53,018 nucleotides of DNA from Clostridia bacterium (GCA_017559995.1 JAFYPP010000099.1:1-53018), one strand, 5' to 3'. Shown: positions 9,017 to 16,632, counted from the stretch's first letter. Program-made: numbers and translations. Notes: generated by a model from the sequence alone, not told the origin.

Positions 9017-9046
9017 TAGTATGCCGCGGGGCGAAAAAAGTATGCA
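9017..9046 (-). promoter_or_regulatory. Sigma-G-type forespore promoter for spoVA
   Basis: On the minus strand TGCATA, 17 bp, then CATACTA, ending 18 bases before spoVAC. This closely fits the sigma-G consensus (TGAATA and CATACTA with 17-18 bp), the factor that drives spoVA in Bacillus. It is unlike the sigma-A sites elsewhere in the window. Confidence 0.75.
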
Positions 9047-9048
9047 GA

Positions 9049-9080
9049 AAAAGACCCCGGAAGCACAGGGCTCCGGGGTC
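9049..9080 (-). terminator. Terminator after the DUF3343 gene
   Basis: GACCCCGG / CCGGGGTC stem followed on the minus strand by a T run. It ends the yedE-tusA-DUF3343 transcript just before the spoVA promoter. Confidence 0.85.
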
Positions 9081-9103
9081 TTTTCGGAAAAAAGAAGGTT
9101 TGT

Positions 9104-9340
9104 TCAGATGTTGGAACGGAGCATCGTCAGCTCTTCTCCGTCCACCAGAAACAGCTGCTCCAGGTCATCGGAGTGAACGGCCGTGTCGGACTCGGCCTCA
9201 AACTTCACACAGGTGCCGCAGGAGGAACTGACCCGGCGGGGTACCGGCATCAATTTGCCGTGAAGGCCGGCGGCCTTCAGGTCCTTGTTGAAGCGGATGG
9301 CCCCAAAGTGGGAGAAAAAGGTGGCGATGTAGGTTTGCAT
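9104..9340 (-). CDS. DUF3343 protein, putative Se/S carrier
   Basis: Small protein of 78 residues, starting MQTYIATFFSHFGAI, with a CGTC motif at 41-44 that could carry persulfide or selenopersulfide. DUF3343 proteins recur beside YedE, YedF/TusA and SelD in selenium-using bacteria and are annotated as putative Se/S carriers. That role is not proven. It follows the TusA-like gene by a few bases, with GAGGTTAAG partly in that gene's end as ribosome site. It is the last gene of the operon, with a terminator behind it. Confidence 0.8.
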   Translation of the reverse strand: MQTYIATFFSHFGAIRFNKDLKAAGLHGKLMPVPRRVSSSCGTCVKFEAESDTAVHSDDLEQLFLVDGEELTMLRSNI

Positions 9341-9343
9341 AAC

Positions 9344-9553
9344 TTACTTAACCTCGATGATGTAGTCGTCGCCGCTCTCGGTGAAGGAAACGGTCTTGCC
9401 GGCATTCTTGGCGAAGCGGGAGACGTTGTTCAGAGCGGTCTGGTTGTCAACCAGGATCTCGTAAGCCTCGGCGTTCTGCTTCAGAGCCTCCATGGTCAGA
9501 ACCACGGGCTGGGGGCAGGACAGGCCGCGGGCGTCAACAGTGATCTTAGCCAT
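9344..9553 (-). CDS. TusA/SirA-like sulfurtransferase (YedF N-domain type)
   Basis: 69 residues with the family signature GLSCPQP; the persulfide Cys would be C13. TusA-like proteins relay sulfur or, in selenium clusters, probably selenium. The ATG at 9553-9551 has AAAGGAGAA upstream; the ATG nine codons earlier does not. In many relatives this domain is fused to a DUF3343-like domain as YedF. Here the two are adjacent separate genes, which supports a shared job. The gene lies in the yedE operon. Confidence 0.85.
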   Translation of the reverse strand: MAKITVDARGLSCPQPVVLTMEALKQNAEAYEILVDNQTALNNVSRFAKNAGKTVSFTESGDDYIIEVK

Positions 9554-9593
9554 TATACTTTCTCCTTTCGCAAAAATCAAGTATCGGTGGGAT

Positions 9594-10676
9594 TTAAGCC
9601 TTGGACTTCTTGGTGTTCACAGCGGCGATGACCAGCATGACCACCAGCATGACGATGCAGGCGATGCGGCCGTTGGCAGTGGTGCCGGCGCCGGAGGAAG
9701 CCAGACCGAAGTTATGGCAGAAGGCAGCGCCCACAAACATACCCAGAACGGCAACGGCGGAGTCGGTGTTGCCTTCGCCGGCCAGGATCAGCTGACGCAG
9801 GGGGCAGCCGCCCAGCAGGACAGAGCCCAGACCAACGACGGTCATGCCCAGGAAGTTCCAGACGTGCTGGGTGTGAGCAACGGGCTGAGCGATGATCTCG
9901 CCGGCATCGTTGATGCCCTTGACGAAGCCCAGATGGAAGTTGCCGGTGGCGATGTTGCCGATCAGAGCCACAACGATCAGAGCGATGAAGCCGCAGACCA
10001 GAGTCCAATCCTTGAACAGGACCACGTCACGCAGACCGCCAACCATGCACAGACGGGTGCGCTGAGCCAGAGCGCCCACGATCAGGCCGGCAGCCAGAGC
10101 GATGGCCCAGGGAGCGCGCTGGGAAGCGGGGCCGCTCTCAGAGAACTTCAGCAGAGCGGGGAAGGCCAGCAGGATGACCAGCAGAGCCACGTTGATACCG
10201 GTGATGCCAAAGCCTTCCAGCTTGCCCTGCTTATAAGCACGGCCCAGGGTGAAGCCCTTCTTCAGGAAGAAGATACCCACCAGGATACCGGCGATGAAGC
10301 CGAACAGACCCACAACGGCGTTCAGGTCGCCGCCGGCGATACGCAGAGCCATACGCAGGGGGCAGCCCAGGAAGATCAGGGCACCAACCATGACGCCGAA
10401 GCCCAGAACGAAGCGGGTCAGGGGAGAGGAGCCGCCGCGGGGGGCGAAATCCTTCTTCAGCAGAGCCACGATGAAGGCGCCGCAGACCAGACCGATGATC
10501 TCGGGACGGACGTACTGAACCACAGCAGCGCCGTGCATGCCGACGCCGCCGGCGATGTCACGGATGAAGCAGGCGATACAGAAGCCCATGTTGGCGGGGT
10601 TGCCAAACTTCACCAGCAGAACGGCGATCAGACCGGCAATGGCGCCGCCGATCAGCAGGTTTCTTTTTTCTTTCAT
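9594..10676 (-). CDS. yedE: YedE-family putative selenium (or sulfur-compound) transporter
   Basis: 360 residues, about ten hydrophobic segments, inner membrane. The YeeE/YedE signatures occur twice: GCPLRMALRIAGGD in the first half and GCPLRQLILAGEGNTDS in the second, as expected of the duplicated fold. The related YeeE takes up thiosulfate. YedE next to sel genes is assigned as a selenium transporter by genome context only. The ATG at 10676-10674 follows TTGGAGGAAAAG. It is first in the yedE-tusA-DUF3343 operon. The upstream region carries a palindrome and a 15-base motif shared with the marR operon. Confidence 0.88.
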   Translation of the reverse strand: MKEKRNLLIGGAIAGLIAVLLVKFGNPANMGFCIACFIRDIAGGVGMHGAAVVQYVRPEIIGLVCGAFIVALLKKDFAPRGGSSPLTRFVLGFGVMVGALIFLGCPLRMALRIAGGDLNAVVGLFGFIAGILVGIFFLKKGFTLGRAYKQGKLEGFGITGINVALLVILLAFPALLKFSESGPASQRAPWAIALAAGLIVGALAQRTRLCMVGGLRDVVLFKDWTLVCGFIALIVVALIGNIATGNFHLGFVKGINDAGEIIAQPVAHTQHVWNFLGMTVVGLGSVLLGGCPLRQLILAGEGNTDSAVAVLGMFVGAAFCHNFGLASSGAGTTANGRIACIVMLVVMLVIAAVNTKKSKA

Positions 10677-10690
10677 TGTCTTTTCCTCCA

Positions 10691-10705
10691 AATCAAGTAA
10701 ATTTT
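10691..10705 (-). promoter_or_regulatory. 15-base motif shared with the marR promoter
   Basis: AATCAAGTAAATTTT is found here, 15 bases before the yedE ATG, and again at 33757-33771 directly after the marR -10 box. A shorter form, AATCAAGTA, lies just upstream of the TusA-like gene (about 9575-9583). Use as an operator is inferred. Confidence 0.45.
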
Positions 10706-10715
10706 GGAAAGAGTT

Positions 10716-10734
10716 TATGCTACTTTACAGCATA
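10716..10734. promoter_or_regulatory. Palindrome upstream of yedE, possible LysR-type site
   Basis: TATGCT, 7 bases, AGCATA: a perfect 6-bp inverted repeat between yedE and the desulfurase-like gene, about 40 bases before the yedE start. No good -35 box is visible for yedE, which fits an activated promoter. The protein that binds is not known. Confidence 0.45.
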
Positions 10735-10782
10735 GACCTAAAATGGGGGGGTGTAAAACGGATAATTTCAATAGGAGAGCGA

Positions 10783-10827
10783 ATGATTACAAAAGAAGCG
10801 GTCATACTGCCCTATAGAAATAAATAA
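10783..10827 (+). CDS. Possible 14-residue leader peptide ORF
   Basis: ATG at 10783 follows AATAGGAGAGCGA, a good ribosome site, and encodes MITKEAVILPYRNK before TAA. It lies between yedE and the desulfurase-like gene, ahead of that gene's promoter candidate. It could be a leader peptide, a remnant or chance. No homology can be judged. Confidence 0.2.
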   Translation: MITKEAVILPYRNK

Positions 10828-10858
10828 TAAATAAATGGTGCGGAACCTTCCGAAAATA

Positions 10859-10867
10859 TGTTATACT
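10859..10867 (+). promoter_or_regulatory. Extended -10 promoter for the desulfurase-like gene
   Basis: TGTTATACT, an extended -10 box, lies about 48 bases before the start. No convincing -35 box is present, as is common for extended -10 promoters. Confidence 0.45.
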
Positions 10868-10914
10868 GGATTTAATTGTAAGCACCGGCACGGCCGGTGG
10901 GAAAGCAGGTCAGT

Positions 10915-12072
10915 ATGGGCAAGATCTATCTGGACAACGGCAGCACATCCTTCCCCAAGGCCCCCGGCGTGGGCAAGGCCATGGCGGAGTTTATCGAACA
11001 GGTGGGCGTCAATATCGGCCGCGGCGGCTATGAAGAGGCCTATTCCGCCGCCGAAGTGGTGCTGGACACCCGGGAAAAGCTGTGCCGGCTGTTCCATTTT
11101 GACAAGCCGGAAAACGTGATCTTCACCTCCGGCATCACGGCCTCCATGAATATACTGCTGAAAGGCCTGCTCAAGCCGGGTGACCGGGTGCTCACCACCT
11201 CCATGGAACACAACGCCGTCATGCGCCCCCTGCGCCAGCTGGAGGAGCAGGGCGTGGAGGTCTGCCTCATCCCCTGCAACAGCGACGGCACGCTGGACTG
11301 GGGTGCTTTTGTGGATCTGGCCACCCCGGGCACCCGGGCGCTGGTGACCACCCACGCTTCCAATATGTGCGGCACCGTCATGCCGGTGAAGGAAATGGCG
11401 GAATATTGCCAGACGCTGGGCATTTGGACCATGGTGGACTGTGCCCAGACCGCCGGCATCCTGCCGGTGGACATGGAGGACTGGGGCGTGGATGCCATCG
11501 CCTTTGCCGGACACAAGGGTCTGCTGGGACCGCAGGGCATCGGCGGATTTCTCATCACCGACGATCTGGCCGCCGAGGTGGATCCCCTGCTGTCGGGCGG
11601 CACCGGCAGCATCTCCCATCTGGAGACCGTGCCCGAGTTCCTGCCCGACCGGTTTGAGCCGGGTACCCAGAACCTGCCGGGCATCTTCGGCCTGCACGCC
11701 GCGCTGACCTATCTGGAGGAGACCGGCATCGACGCCATCCGTCAGCACGAGATGGCCTGCGCCGCCCGCCTGCTGGAGGGCTTCTCCCGGCTGGAGGGCA
11801 TCCGCGTGGTGGGCCGCGCCGACCTTACCGGCCGTACCGCCGTGGTGTCGGTGGAGTTTCTGCGTATGGATAACGCCGACGCGGCCTTTTTGCTGGAGGA
11901 CACCTACGGCATCATGACCCGCTGCGGTCTGCACTGCGCCCCCCGGGCCCACATGACGGTGGGCACCTTCCCCCAGGGCACCGTGCGCTTTGCCCCCGGC
12001 CGCATGACCGCCATGGAGGAGATCGACGCCGCCGTGGCCGCCGTGGAGGCCATTTTGCGGGAAAACCGGTGA
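10915..12072 (+). CDS. Cysteine desulfurase-like PLP enzyme (class V aminotransferase fold)
   Basis: 385 residues. The PLP lysine is K201 in FAGHKGLLGPQG and the substrate-attacking Cys is C341 in RCGLHCAPRAH, so the enzyme should release S (or Se) from Cys (or Sec). It resembles the CsdB-like subgroup often found with selD and yedF. I chose ATG 10915, which gives the family start MGKIYLDNGST, over a GTG six codons upstream. It is divergent from the YedE-TusA-DUF3343 operon, so it could feed the Se/S carriers. Ordinary Fe-S sulfur supply is the alternative. Confidence 0.85.
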   Translation: MGKIYLDNGSTSFPKAPGVGKAMAEFIEQVGVNIGRGGYEEAYSAAEVVLDTREKLCRLFHFDKPENVIFTSGITASMNILLKGLLKPGDRVLTTSMEHNAVMRPLRQLEEQGVEVCLIPCNSDGTLDWGAFVDLATPGTRALVTTHASNMCGTVMPVKEMAEYCQTLGIWTMVDCAQTAGILPVDMEDWGVDAIAFAGHKGLLGPQGIGGFLITDDLAAEVDPLLSGGTGSISHLETVPEFLPDRFEPGTQNLPGIFGLHAALTYLEETGIDAIRQHEMACAARLLEGFSRLEGIRVVGRADLTGRTAVVSVEFLRMDNADAAFLLEDTYGIMTRCGLHCAPRAHMTVGTFPQGTVRFAPGRMTAMEEIDAAVAAVEAILRENR

Positions 12073-12184
12073 AAACCCCCCATCGAAAAAATCGATAAAA
12101 GGTCGATAAATAAAAGAAATATCATTTATAGATTTTTTCTTGAAATAAACCACATAAAAAATTCAAATACCCGGGAATTTTTGC

Positions 12185-12212
12185 TTGTAGACTTGCAAGA
12201 AATTGTTAAAAT
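12185..12212 (+). promoter_or_regulatory. Promoter of the glycine reductase operon
   Basis: TTGTAG, 16 bp, TAAAAT, about 50 bases before the first glycine aptamer. The stretch 12073-12184 is AT-rich. It holds three close copies of a TCGA(T)AAA motif (12082-12112) and nothing else I can name. Confidence 0.55.
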
Positions 12213-12262
12213 AAAGATGAAGTGAAAATGCGCCTTGTGCGCCCATATTTTGGATGAAGTTT

Positions 12263-12432
12263 TCGGGAGATCCGCCCTGGCGGCGGAGCCGAAGGAATAA
12301 GTCCGGGGAGTGCCAATCCCCGGGTGAAGATCTCAGGCCGCAGGACCGGGAACGGACAAAACTCTGAAAAGCGAAAGCACCGACGGAGCAACCCCGGACG
12401 CGGGGGAATCTCTCAGGTTAAGGAACAGAGCG
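12263..12432 (+). promoter_or_regulatory. Tandem glycine riboswitch
   Basis: Two glycine aptamers in series. The first has GGGAGATC pairing with GATCTCAGG and the conserved GCCGAAGGAATAA core. The second has CTCTGAAAAGCG, the core CACCGACGGAGCAACCCC and CTCTCAGGTTAAGGAACAGAG. Both show the CTCAGG-N-AGGA signature. The outer stem of aptamer 2 pairs CTCTG (12362-12366) with CAGAG (12426-12430). It controls the operon that consumes glycine. Confidence 0.93.
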
Positions 12433-12475
12433 AACGGCGGTTTTTTGCTGCGTGTTCGGTCTGTTCTTGTTTCTT
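12423..12475 (+). terminator. Riboswitch expression platform (terminator hairpin)
   Basis: GAACAGA (12423-12429) can pair with TCTGTTC (12460-12466), with CGAAC/GTTCG inside, followed by TTGTTTCTTTT. Its left arm reuses the CAGAG that closes aptamer 2, so glycine binding should block the terminator (ON switch). The fold was worked out by eye. Confidence 0.6.
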
Positions 12476-12489
12476 TTGGAGGCACTTTG

Positions 12490-12897
12490 ATGGAAAGCAG
12501 AAGCTCTTTTCTGGTCATTACCAATAACCCCCTGGTGGTGGAATGTATGCCCGCCGATCTGGCGGTAGAATATCATGATGTGAGCTATCGCGAGGTGCTG
12601 GTGCTGGTGCGGGACATGGTGTACGCCGGTCACCGGATGTATACCCATCCGCTGTCGGGCAGCGTCAAGCCCAACGAGACCCCTTACAAGTCCATCGTGG
12701 TCTCCAAAAAGGTCAAAACCATGGAAGCCATGGAGGCCTCCATCATCTCGGACAGCATCCAGACCTTCGACAAGTTCACGCCCATCAAGCGGGAACTGCC
12801 CGAACGGGTGCTGAAGGACTTTCGCCTGATTGACTATACCCTGCTGTGCGGTGCTGTCGGACTGGACGCCGTGGCAGGTCTTAGTAATAAAAAATAA
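12490..12897 (+). CDS. grdX: GrdX family protein
   Basis: 135 residues, the usual first gene of glycine reductase operons, with unknown biochemical role. The start is ATG 12490 behind TTTTGGAGGCAC, giving MESRSSFLVITNNPLVVE. The segment HPLSGSVKPNETPYKSI is typical of GrdX. It lies directly after the riboswitch and 28 bases before grdE, so it is the first product made when glycine is present. A role in enzyme assembly or modification has been guessed for the family but is not shown here. Confidence 0.88.
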   Translation: MESRSSFLVITNNPLVVECMPADLAVEYHDVSYREVLVLVRDMVYAGHRMYTHPLSGSVKPNETPYKSIVVSKKVKTMEAMEASIISDSIQTFDKFTPIKRELPERVLKDFRLIDYTLLCGAVGLDAVAGLSNKK

Positions 12898-12925
12898 TTA
12901 TTTTAGGAAGAAGGAGGTGTTCACT

Positions 12926-14224
12926 TTGAAATTGGAACTGGGTTATATCCAGATTAAGGATATTCAATTTTCAAAGGAATGCAAAGTAGAAAACGGCACG
13001 CTTTACGTTGATCCCGACGCCGTCAAGGCCTTCATGTATGAAGAGGACGACGTTAAGGATTGGGTCGCCGACTTCAAGTTTGACATCGCCAAGCCCGGCG
13101 AGAGCGTGCGCATCACCCCTGTCAAGGACGTTATCGAGCCCCGCGTTAAGGTCGAGGGCGGCGGCGGCATCTTCCCCGGTGTCGTGGCCAAGGTCGACAC
13201 CGTCGGTTCCGGTAAGACCCACGTTCTGCGCGGCATGGCTGTTGTCACCGCCGGTAAGATCGTCGGCTTCCAGGAGGGCATCATCGATATGTCCGGCCCC
13301 GGCGCCGAGTACACTCCCTTCAGCAAGCTGAACAACTTCGTTGTCATTGCTGAGCCCAAGGAAGGTTACGAGAACCACAAGCACGAGTACGAGCGTGCCG
13401 TCCGTCTGGCCGGCCTGCGTGCCGCCGCCTTCATCGGCGAGATCGGCCGCAACGTCACTCCCGACGAGTCCCAGGTCTTCGAGACCCTGGGCATCAAGGA
13501 AGGTATCGAGAAGTACCCCGATCTGCCCCGCGTGGCTTACGTCCACATGCTGCAGACCCAGGGCCTGCTGCACGACACCTATGTCTACGGTGTTGACGCC
13601 AAGCGCACTCTGACCACCATCATCAACCCCACCGAGACCATGGACGGTGCCATCCTGAGCGGTAACTGCGTGTCTGCCTGCGACAAGAACACCACTTACC
13701 ATCACCTGAACAACCCCGTGGTCGCCGAGCTGTTCGCCCAGCACGGCAAGACTCTGAACTACGTCTGCAACATCATCACCAACGAGAACGTTTACCTGGC
13801 TGACAAGCAGCGTTCCTCCGACTGGAGCGCCAAGCTGTGCCGTCTGCTGGATCTGGATGGCGCTATCGTGTCTCAGGAAGGCTTCGGCAACCCCGACACC
13901 GACCTGATCATGAACACCAAGAAGATCGAGCTGCAGGGCGTCAAGACCACCATCATCACCGACGAGTACGCCGGTCAGGATGGTAAGTCCCAGTCCCTGG
14001 CCGACGCCGATCCTCTGGCTGACGCCGTCGTCACCGGCGGTAACGCCAACGAAGTGATCATCCTGCCCAAGATGGACAAGGTCATCGGCATGCTGGACTA
14101 CGTGGACGTCATCGCCGGCGGCCATGCCGGCTCCCTGCGTGAGGACGGCTCCATCGAGGCCGAGCTGCAGGTCATCACCGGCGCTACCAACGAGATGGGC
14201 TTCAACTGCCTGAGCGCCCGCTAA
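12926..14224 (+). CDS. grdE: Glycine reductase protein B, pyruvoyl proprotein
   Basis: Precursor of the 22 and 25 kDa subunits of the glycine-specific component B. It is cleaved before a Cys that becomes the pyruvoyl group, to which glycine binds as a Schiff base. The 432 residues include ILSGNCVSACDKN; the expected cleavage Cys is C248. The start is TTG 12926 behind GAAGGAGGTG; no ATG fits both family length and ribosome site. It works with GrdB to form the Schiff base that the GrdA selenol attacks. Codon use is strongly biased, as for a very abundant enzyme. Confidence 0.95.
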   Translation: MKLELGYIQIKDIQFSKECKVENGTLYVDPDAVKAFMYEEDDVKDWVADFKFDIAKPGESVRITPVKDVIEPRVKVEGGGGIFPGVVAKVDTVGSGKTHVLRGMAVVTAGKIVGFQEGIIDMSGPGAEYTPFSKLNNFVVIAEPKEGYENHKHEYERAVRLAGLRAAAFIGEIGRNVTPDESQVFETLGIKEGIEKYPDLPRVAYVHMLQTQGLLHDTYVYGVDAKRTLTTIINPTETMDGAILSGNCVSACDKNTTYHHLNNPVVAELFAQHGKTLNYVCNIITNENVYLADKQRSSDWSAKLCRLLDLDGAIVSQEGFGNPDTDLIMNTKKIELQGVKTTIITDEYAGQDGKSQSLADADPLADAVVTGGNANEVIILPKMDKVIGMLDYVDVIAGGHAGSLREDGSIEAELQVITGATNEMGFNCLSAR

Positions 14225-14252
14225 ACGTTTTAAGGAAGGAGGAAACACAACT

Positions 14253-15554
14253 ATGAGTTTTAAGGTTGTACACTATATCAACCAGTTCTTCGCCAACATC
14301 GGCGGCGAGGAAATGGCTCACGTCGCTCCCGAGCTGCGCGACGGTATCGTCGGCCCCGGTTTGGCTTTCAACACCGCCTGGAAGGGCGAGGCTGAAATCG
14401 TCAAGACCATTGTCTGCGGCGACTCCTATTTCGCCGAGCACGAGAAGGAAGCCAAGGAGCAGGTTCTGGCCTGGGTCAAGGCTGAAAAGCCCGACCTGTT
14501 CATCGCCGGTCCCGCCTTCAACGCCGGTCGTTACGGTTACGCCTGCGCTACCATCTGTGCCGCCGTCCAGGAGGAGGGTATCCCCGTCCTGACCGGTATG
14601 TACGAAGAGAACCCCGGCGCCGACCTGAAGAACAAGGTCCTGATGGTCGCCACCGCCAACAGCGCCGCCGGCATGCGTAAGGCTGCCCCCACCATGGCTG
14701 CTCTGGCCCTGAAGATCATGAAGGGCGAGAAGCTGGGCGCTTCCTGCGAAGAGGGCTATATGCCCAACGGCATCCGCGTCAACTTCTTCGAGAAGGAGCG
14801 CGGCGCCAAGCGTGCCGTCGATATGCTGGTCAAGAAGCTGAACGGCAAGCCCTTCGTCACCGAGTATCCCATGCCCTCTTTCGACCGCGTGGCCCCCAAC
14901 AAGGCCATCAAGGATCTGTCCAAGGCCCGCATCGCCCTGTGCACCTCCGGCGGTATCGTCCCCAAGGGCAACCCCGACCACATCGAGTCTTCCTCTGCTT
15001 CTCACTACGGTGAGTACAACATTGACGGCGTCATGGATCTGACCGCAGAGACCTACGAGACCGCTCACGGCGGTTATGACCCCGTCTATGCCAACGCCGA
15101 CGCCGACCGCGTTCTGCCCGTGGACATCATGCGTGAGTTCGAGGCCGAAGGCAAGATCGGCAAGCTGCACGAGTTCTTCTACACCACCGTTGGTAACGGT
15201 ACCGCTGTCGCCTCTGCCAAGGGCTTCGCTGCTGAGTACGCTCAGAAGCTGCTGGCTGCCGGCGTCGACGCCGTTATCATGACCTCCACTTGAGGTACCT
15301 GTACTCGTTGCGGTGCAACGATGGTTAAGGAGATCGAGCGCGCTGGCATCCCCGTGGTGCATATGTGTACCGTTACTCCCATTTCTATGACCGTTGGTGC
15401 GAACAGAATCGTTCCCACCATCGCCATTCCTCATCCCCTGGGCAATCCCGCTCTGACTCTGGAAGAGGAAAAGACCATCCGCCGGAAGCTGGTCAGCCGC
15501 GCCCTGGAGGCCCTGACCACCGAGGTCGAGGATCAGACCATCTTCGAGGTCTAA
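14253..15554 (+). CDS. grdB: Glycine reductase protein B, selenoprotein subunit (Sec347)
   Basis: Selenoprotein subunit of component B. UGA at 15291-15293 is codon 347 in TST-U-GTCTRC, a redox motif UxxC. After it the frame continues VKEIERAGIPVVHMCTV to TAA at 15554, 433 residues in total, the normal length. The ATG follows AAGGAAGGAGGAAAC. Directly 3' of the UGA is a clear SECIS hairpin (15306-15320). The gene specifies the glycine-type reductase; no sarcosine or betaine variant (grdF, grdH) occurs in the window. Read without selenocysteine it would wrongly look like two broken ORFs. Confidence 0.97.
15291..15320 (+). promoter_or_regulatory. UGA(Sec) codon and bacterial SECIS hairpin of grdB
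   Basis: UGA at 15291-15293. CGTTGC (15306-15311) pairs with GCAACG (15315-15320) across a three-base GGT loop, 12 bases after the UGA. Spacing and a G in the loop fit bacterial SECIS elements recognised by SelB. Confidence 0.85.
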
Positions 15555-15596
15555 TCCCTGTTTCGGCAACCCCCTTCGCATAGTTATCGCCGTGAT

Positions 15597-15620
15597 CCCC
15601 GGAGGCTTCGGCCTCCGGGG
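15597..15620 (+). repeat. Strong hairpin between grdB and trxB
   Basis: Ten-base perfect stem (CCCCGGAGGC / GCCTCCGGGG) with a TTCG tetraloop and no T run, followed by a second small stem GGCCC / GGGCC (15636-15650). It is more likely an mRNA stabiliser or processing site than a terminator. Confidence 0.6.
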
Positions 15621-15679
15621 CGTCCGGCCGGAGGCGGCCCTTTCCGGGCCGAAAAATCTAATGCAGGAGAGCGATCAAC

Positions 15680-16621
15680 ATGAGCAAAATTTATGACGTG
15701 ATCATTCTGGGCGCCGGCCCCGCCGGCCTCACTGCCGGTCTGTACGCCGGCCGTGCCCGTCTGTCCACTCTGATCCTGGAAAAGGGTCAGGACGGCGGCC
15801 AGATCGCCATCACCGATGAGATCGAAAACTATCCCGGCCAGATGGTCGAAGGCGAAAGCGGCCCCAGCCTCATCGCCCGTATGACCGAGCAGGCCAAAAA
15901 GTTTGGTGCCGAACGCGCTTCCGACGTCATCAAGAGCGTCGAGCTGCAGGGCGACATCAAGAAGCTGGTCGGCGCCAAGGGCGAGTACCTGGCCAAGACC
16001 GTCATCCTGGCCACCGGTGCCTTCCCCAAGCCCATCGGCTGCAAGAACGAAGGCAAGTTCGTTGGTAAGGGCATTTCCTTCTGCGCCACCTGTGACGCCT
16101 CTTTCTTCGAAGATTTCGAGGTGTACGTGGTCGGCGGCGGCGACTCCGCCGTTGAAGAGGCTATGTACCTGTCCAAGTTCGCCCGTAAGGTCACCATTAT
16201 CCACCGCCGCAATGAGCTGCGCGCCGCCAAGTCCATCCAGGAGAAGGCTTTTGCCAATCCCAAGATCGCCTTTATGTGGGACACCGTCGTTGACGAGGTC
16301 TGCGGCGACGAGCTGATGGAAAGCATGATCGTCAAGAACGTCAAGACCGGCGAGATGACCCGCATCGAGGCCGATCCCGACGACGGCATCTTCGGTCTGT
16401 TCGGCTTTATCGGCTACAACCCCAACTCCGCTCTGTTCGAGGGTCAGGTGGAACTGGACCACGGCTATATCGTCACCGATGCTGACATGCACACCAACAT
16501 CCCCGGCGTCTTTGCCGCCGGCGACATCCGTGTGAAGTCCCTGCGTCAGGTGGTCACCGCTGCCGCTGACGGCGCCATCGCCGCCATGCAGTGCGAAAAG
16601 TATATCGCTGAACACGAATAA
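15680..16621 (+). CDS. trxB: Thioredoxin reductase of the glycine reductase system
   Basis: Flavoprotein of 313 residues. FAD-binding GAGPAG is near the N-terminus, redox CATC at 135-138, NAD(P)-binding GGGDSAVEEA follows, and the C-terminal GDIRVKSLRQV flavin motif is present. It reduces the thioredoxin encoded next, which in turn reduces the glycine reductase selenoproteins. The ATG follows GCAGGAGAG. It is co-transcribed with grdB, although the 125-base gap holds strong hairpins. Codon use matches the grd genes. Confidence 0.95.
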   Translation: MSKIYDVIILGAGPAGLTAGLYAGRARLSTLILEKGQDGGQIAITDEIENYPGQMVEGESGPSLIARMTEQAKKFGAERASDVIKSVELQGDIKKLVGAKGEYLAKTVILATGAFPKPIGCKNEGKFVGKGISFCATCDASFFEDFEVYVVGGGDSAVEEAMYLSKFARKVTIIHRRNELRAAKSIQEKAFANPKIAFMWDTVVDEVCGDELMESMIVKNVKTGEMTRIEADPDDGIFGLFGFIGYNPNSALFEGQVELDHGYIVTDADMHTNIPGVFAAGDIRVKSLRQVVTAAADGAIAAMQCEKYIAEHE

Positions 16622-16632
16622 TCTGCGGCTAC

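Noticed and set aside
12073..12180. Rho-independent terminator after the desulfurase-like gene
   Set aside because: The only stem (ATAAAT/ATTTAT before a T run) is weak and AT-only, so it was not listed.
15291..15293. TGA in grdB read as a frameshift or pseudogene
   Set aside because: The frame continues in a conserved UxxC motif with a SECIS hairpin, and the sel machinery is present. The same reasoning applies to grdA at 17231.
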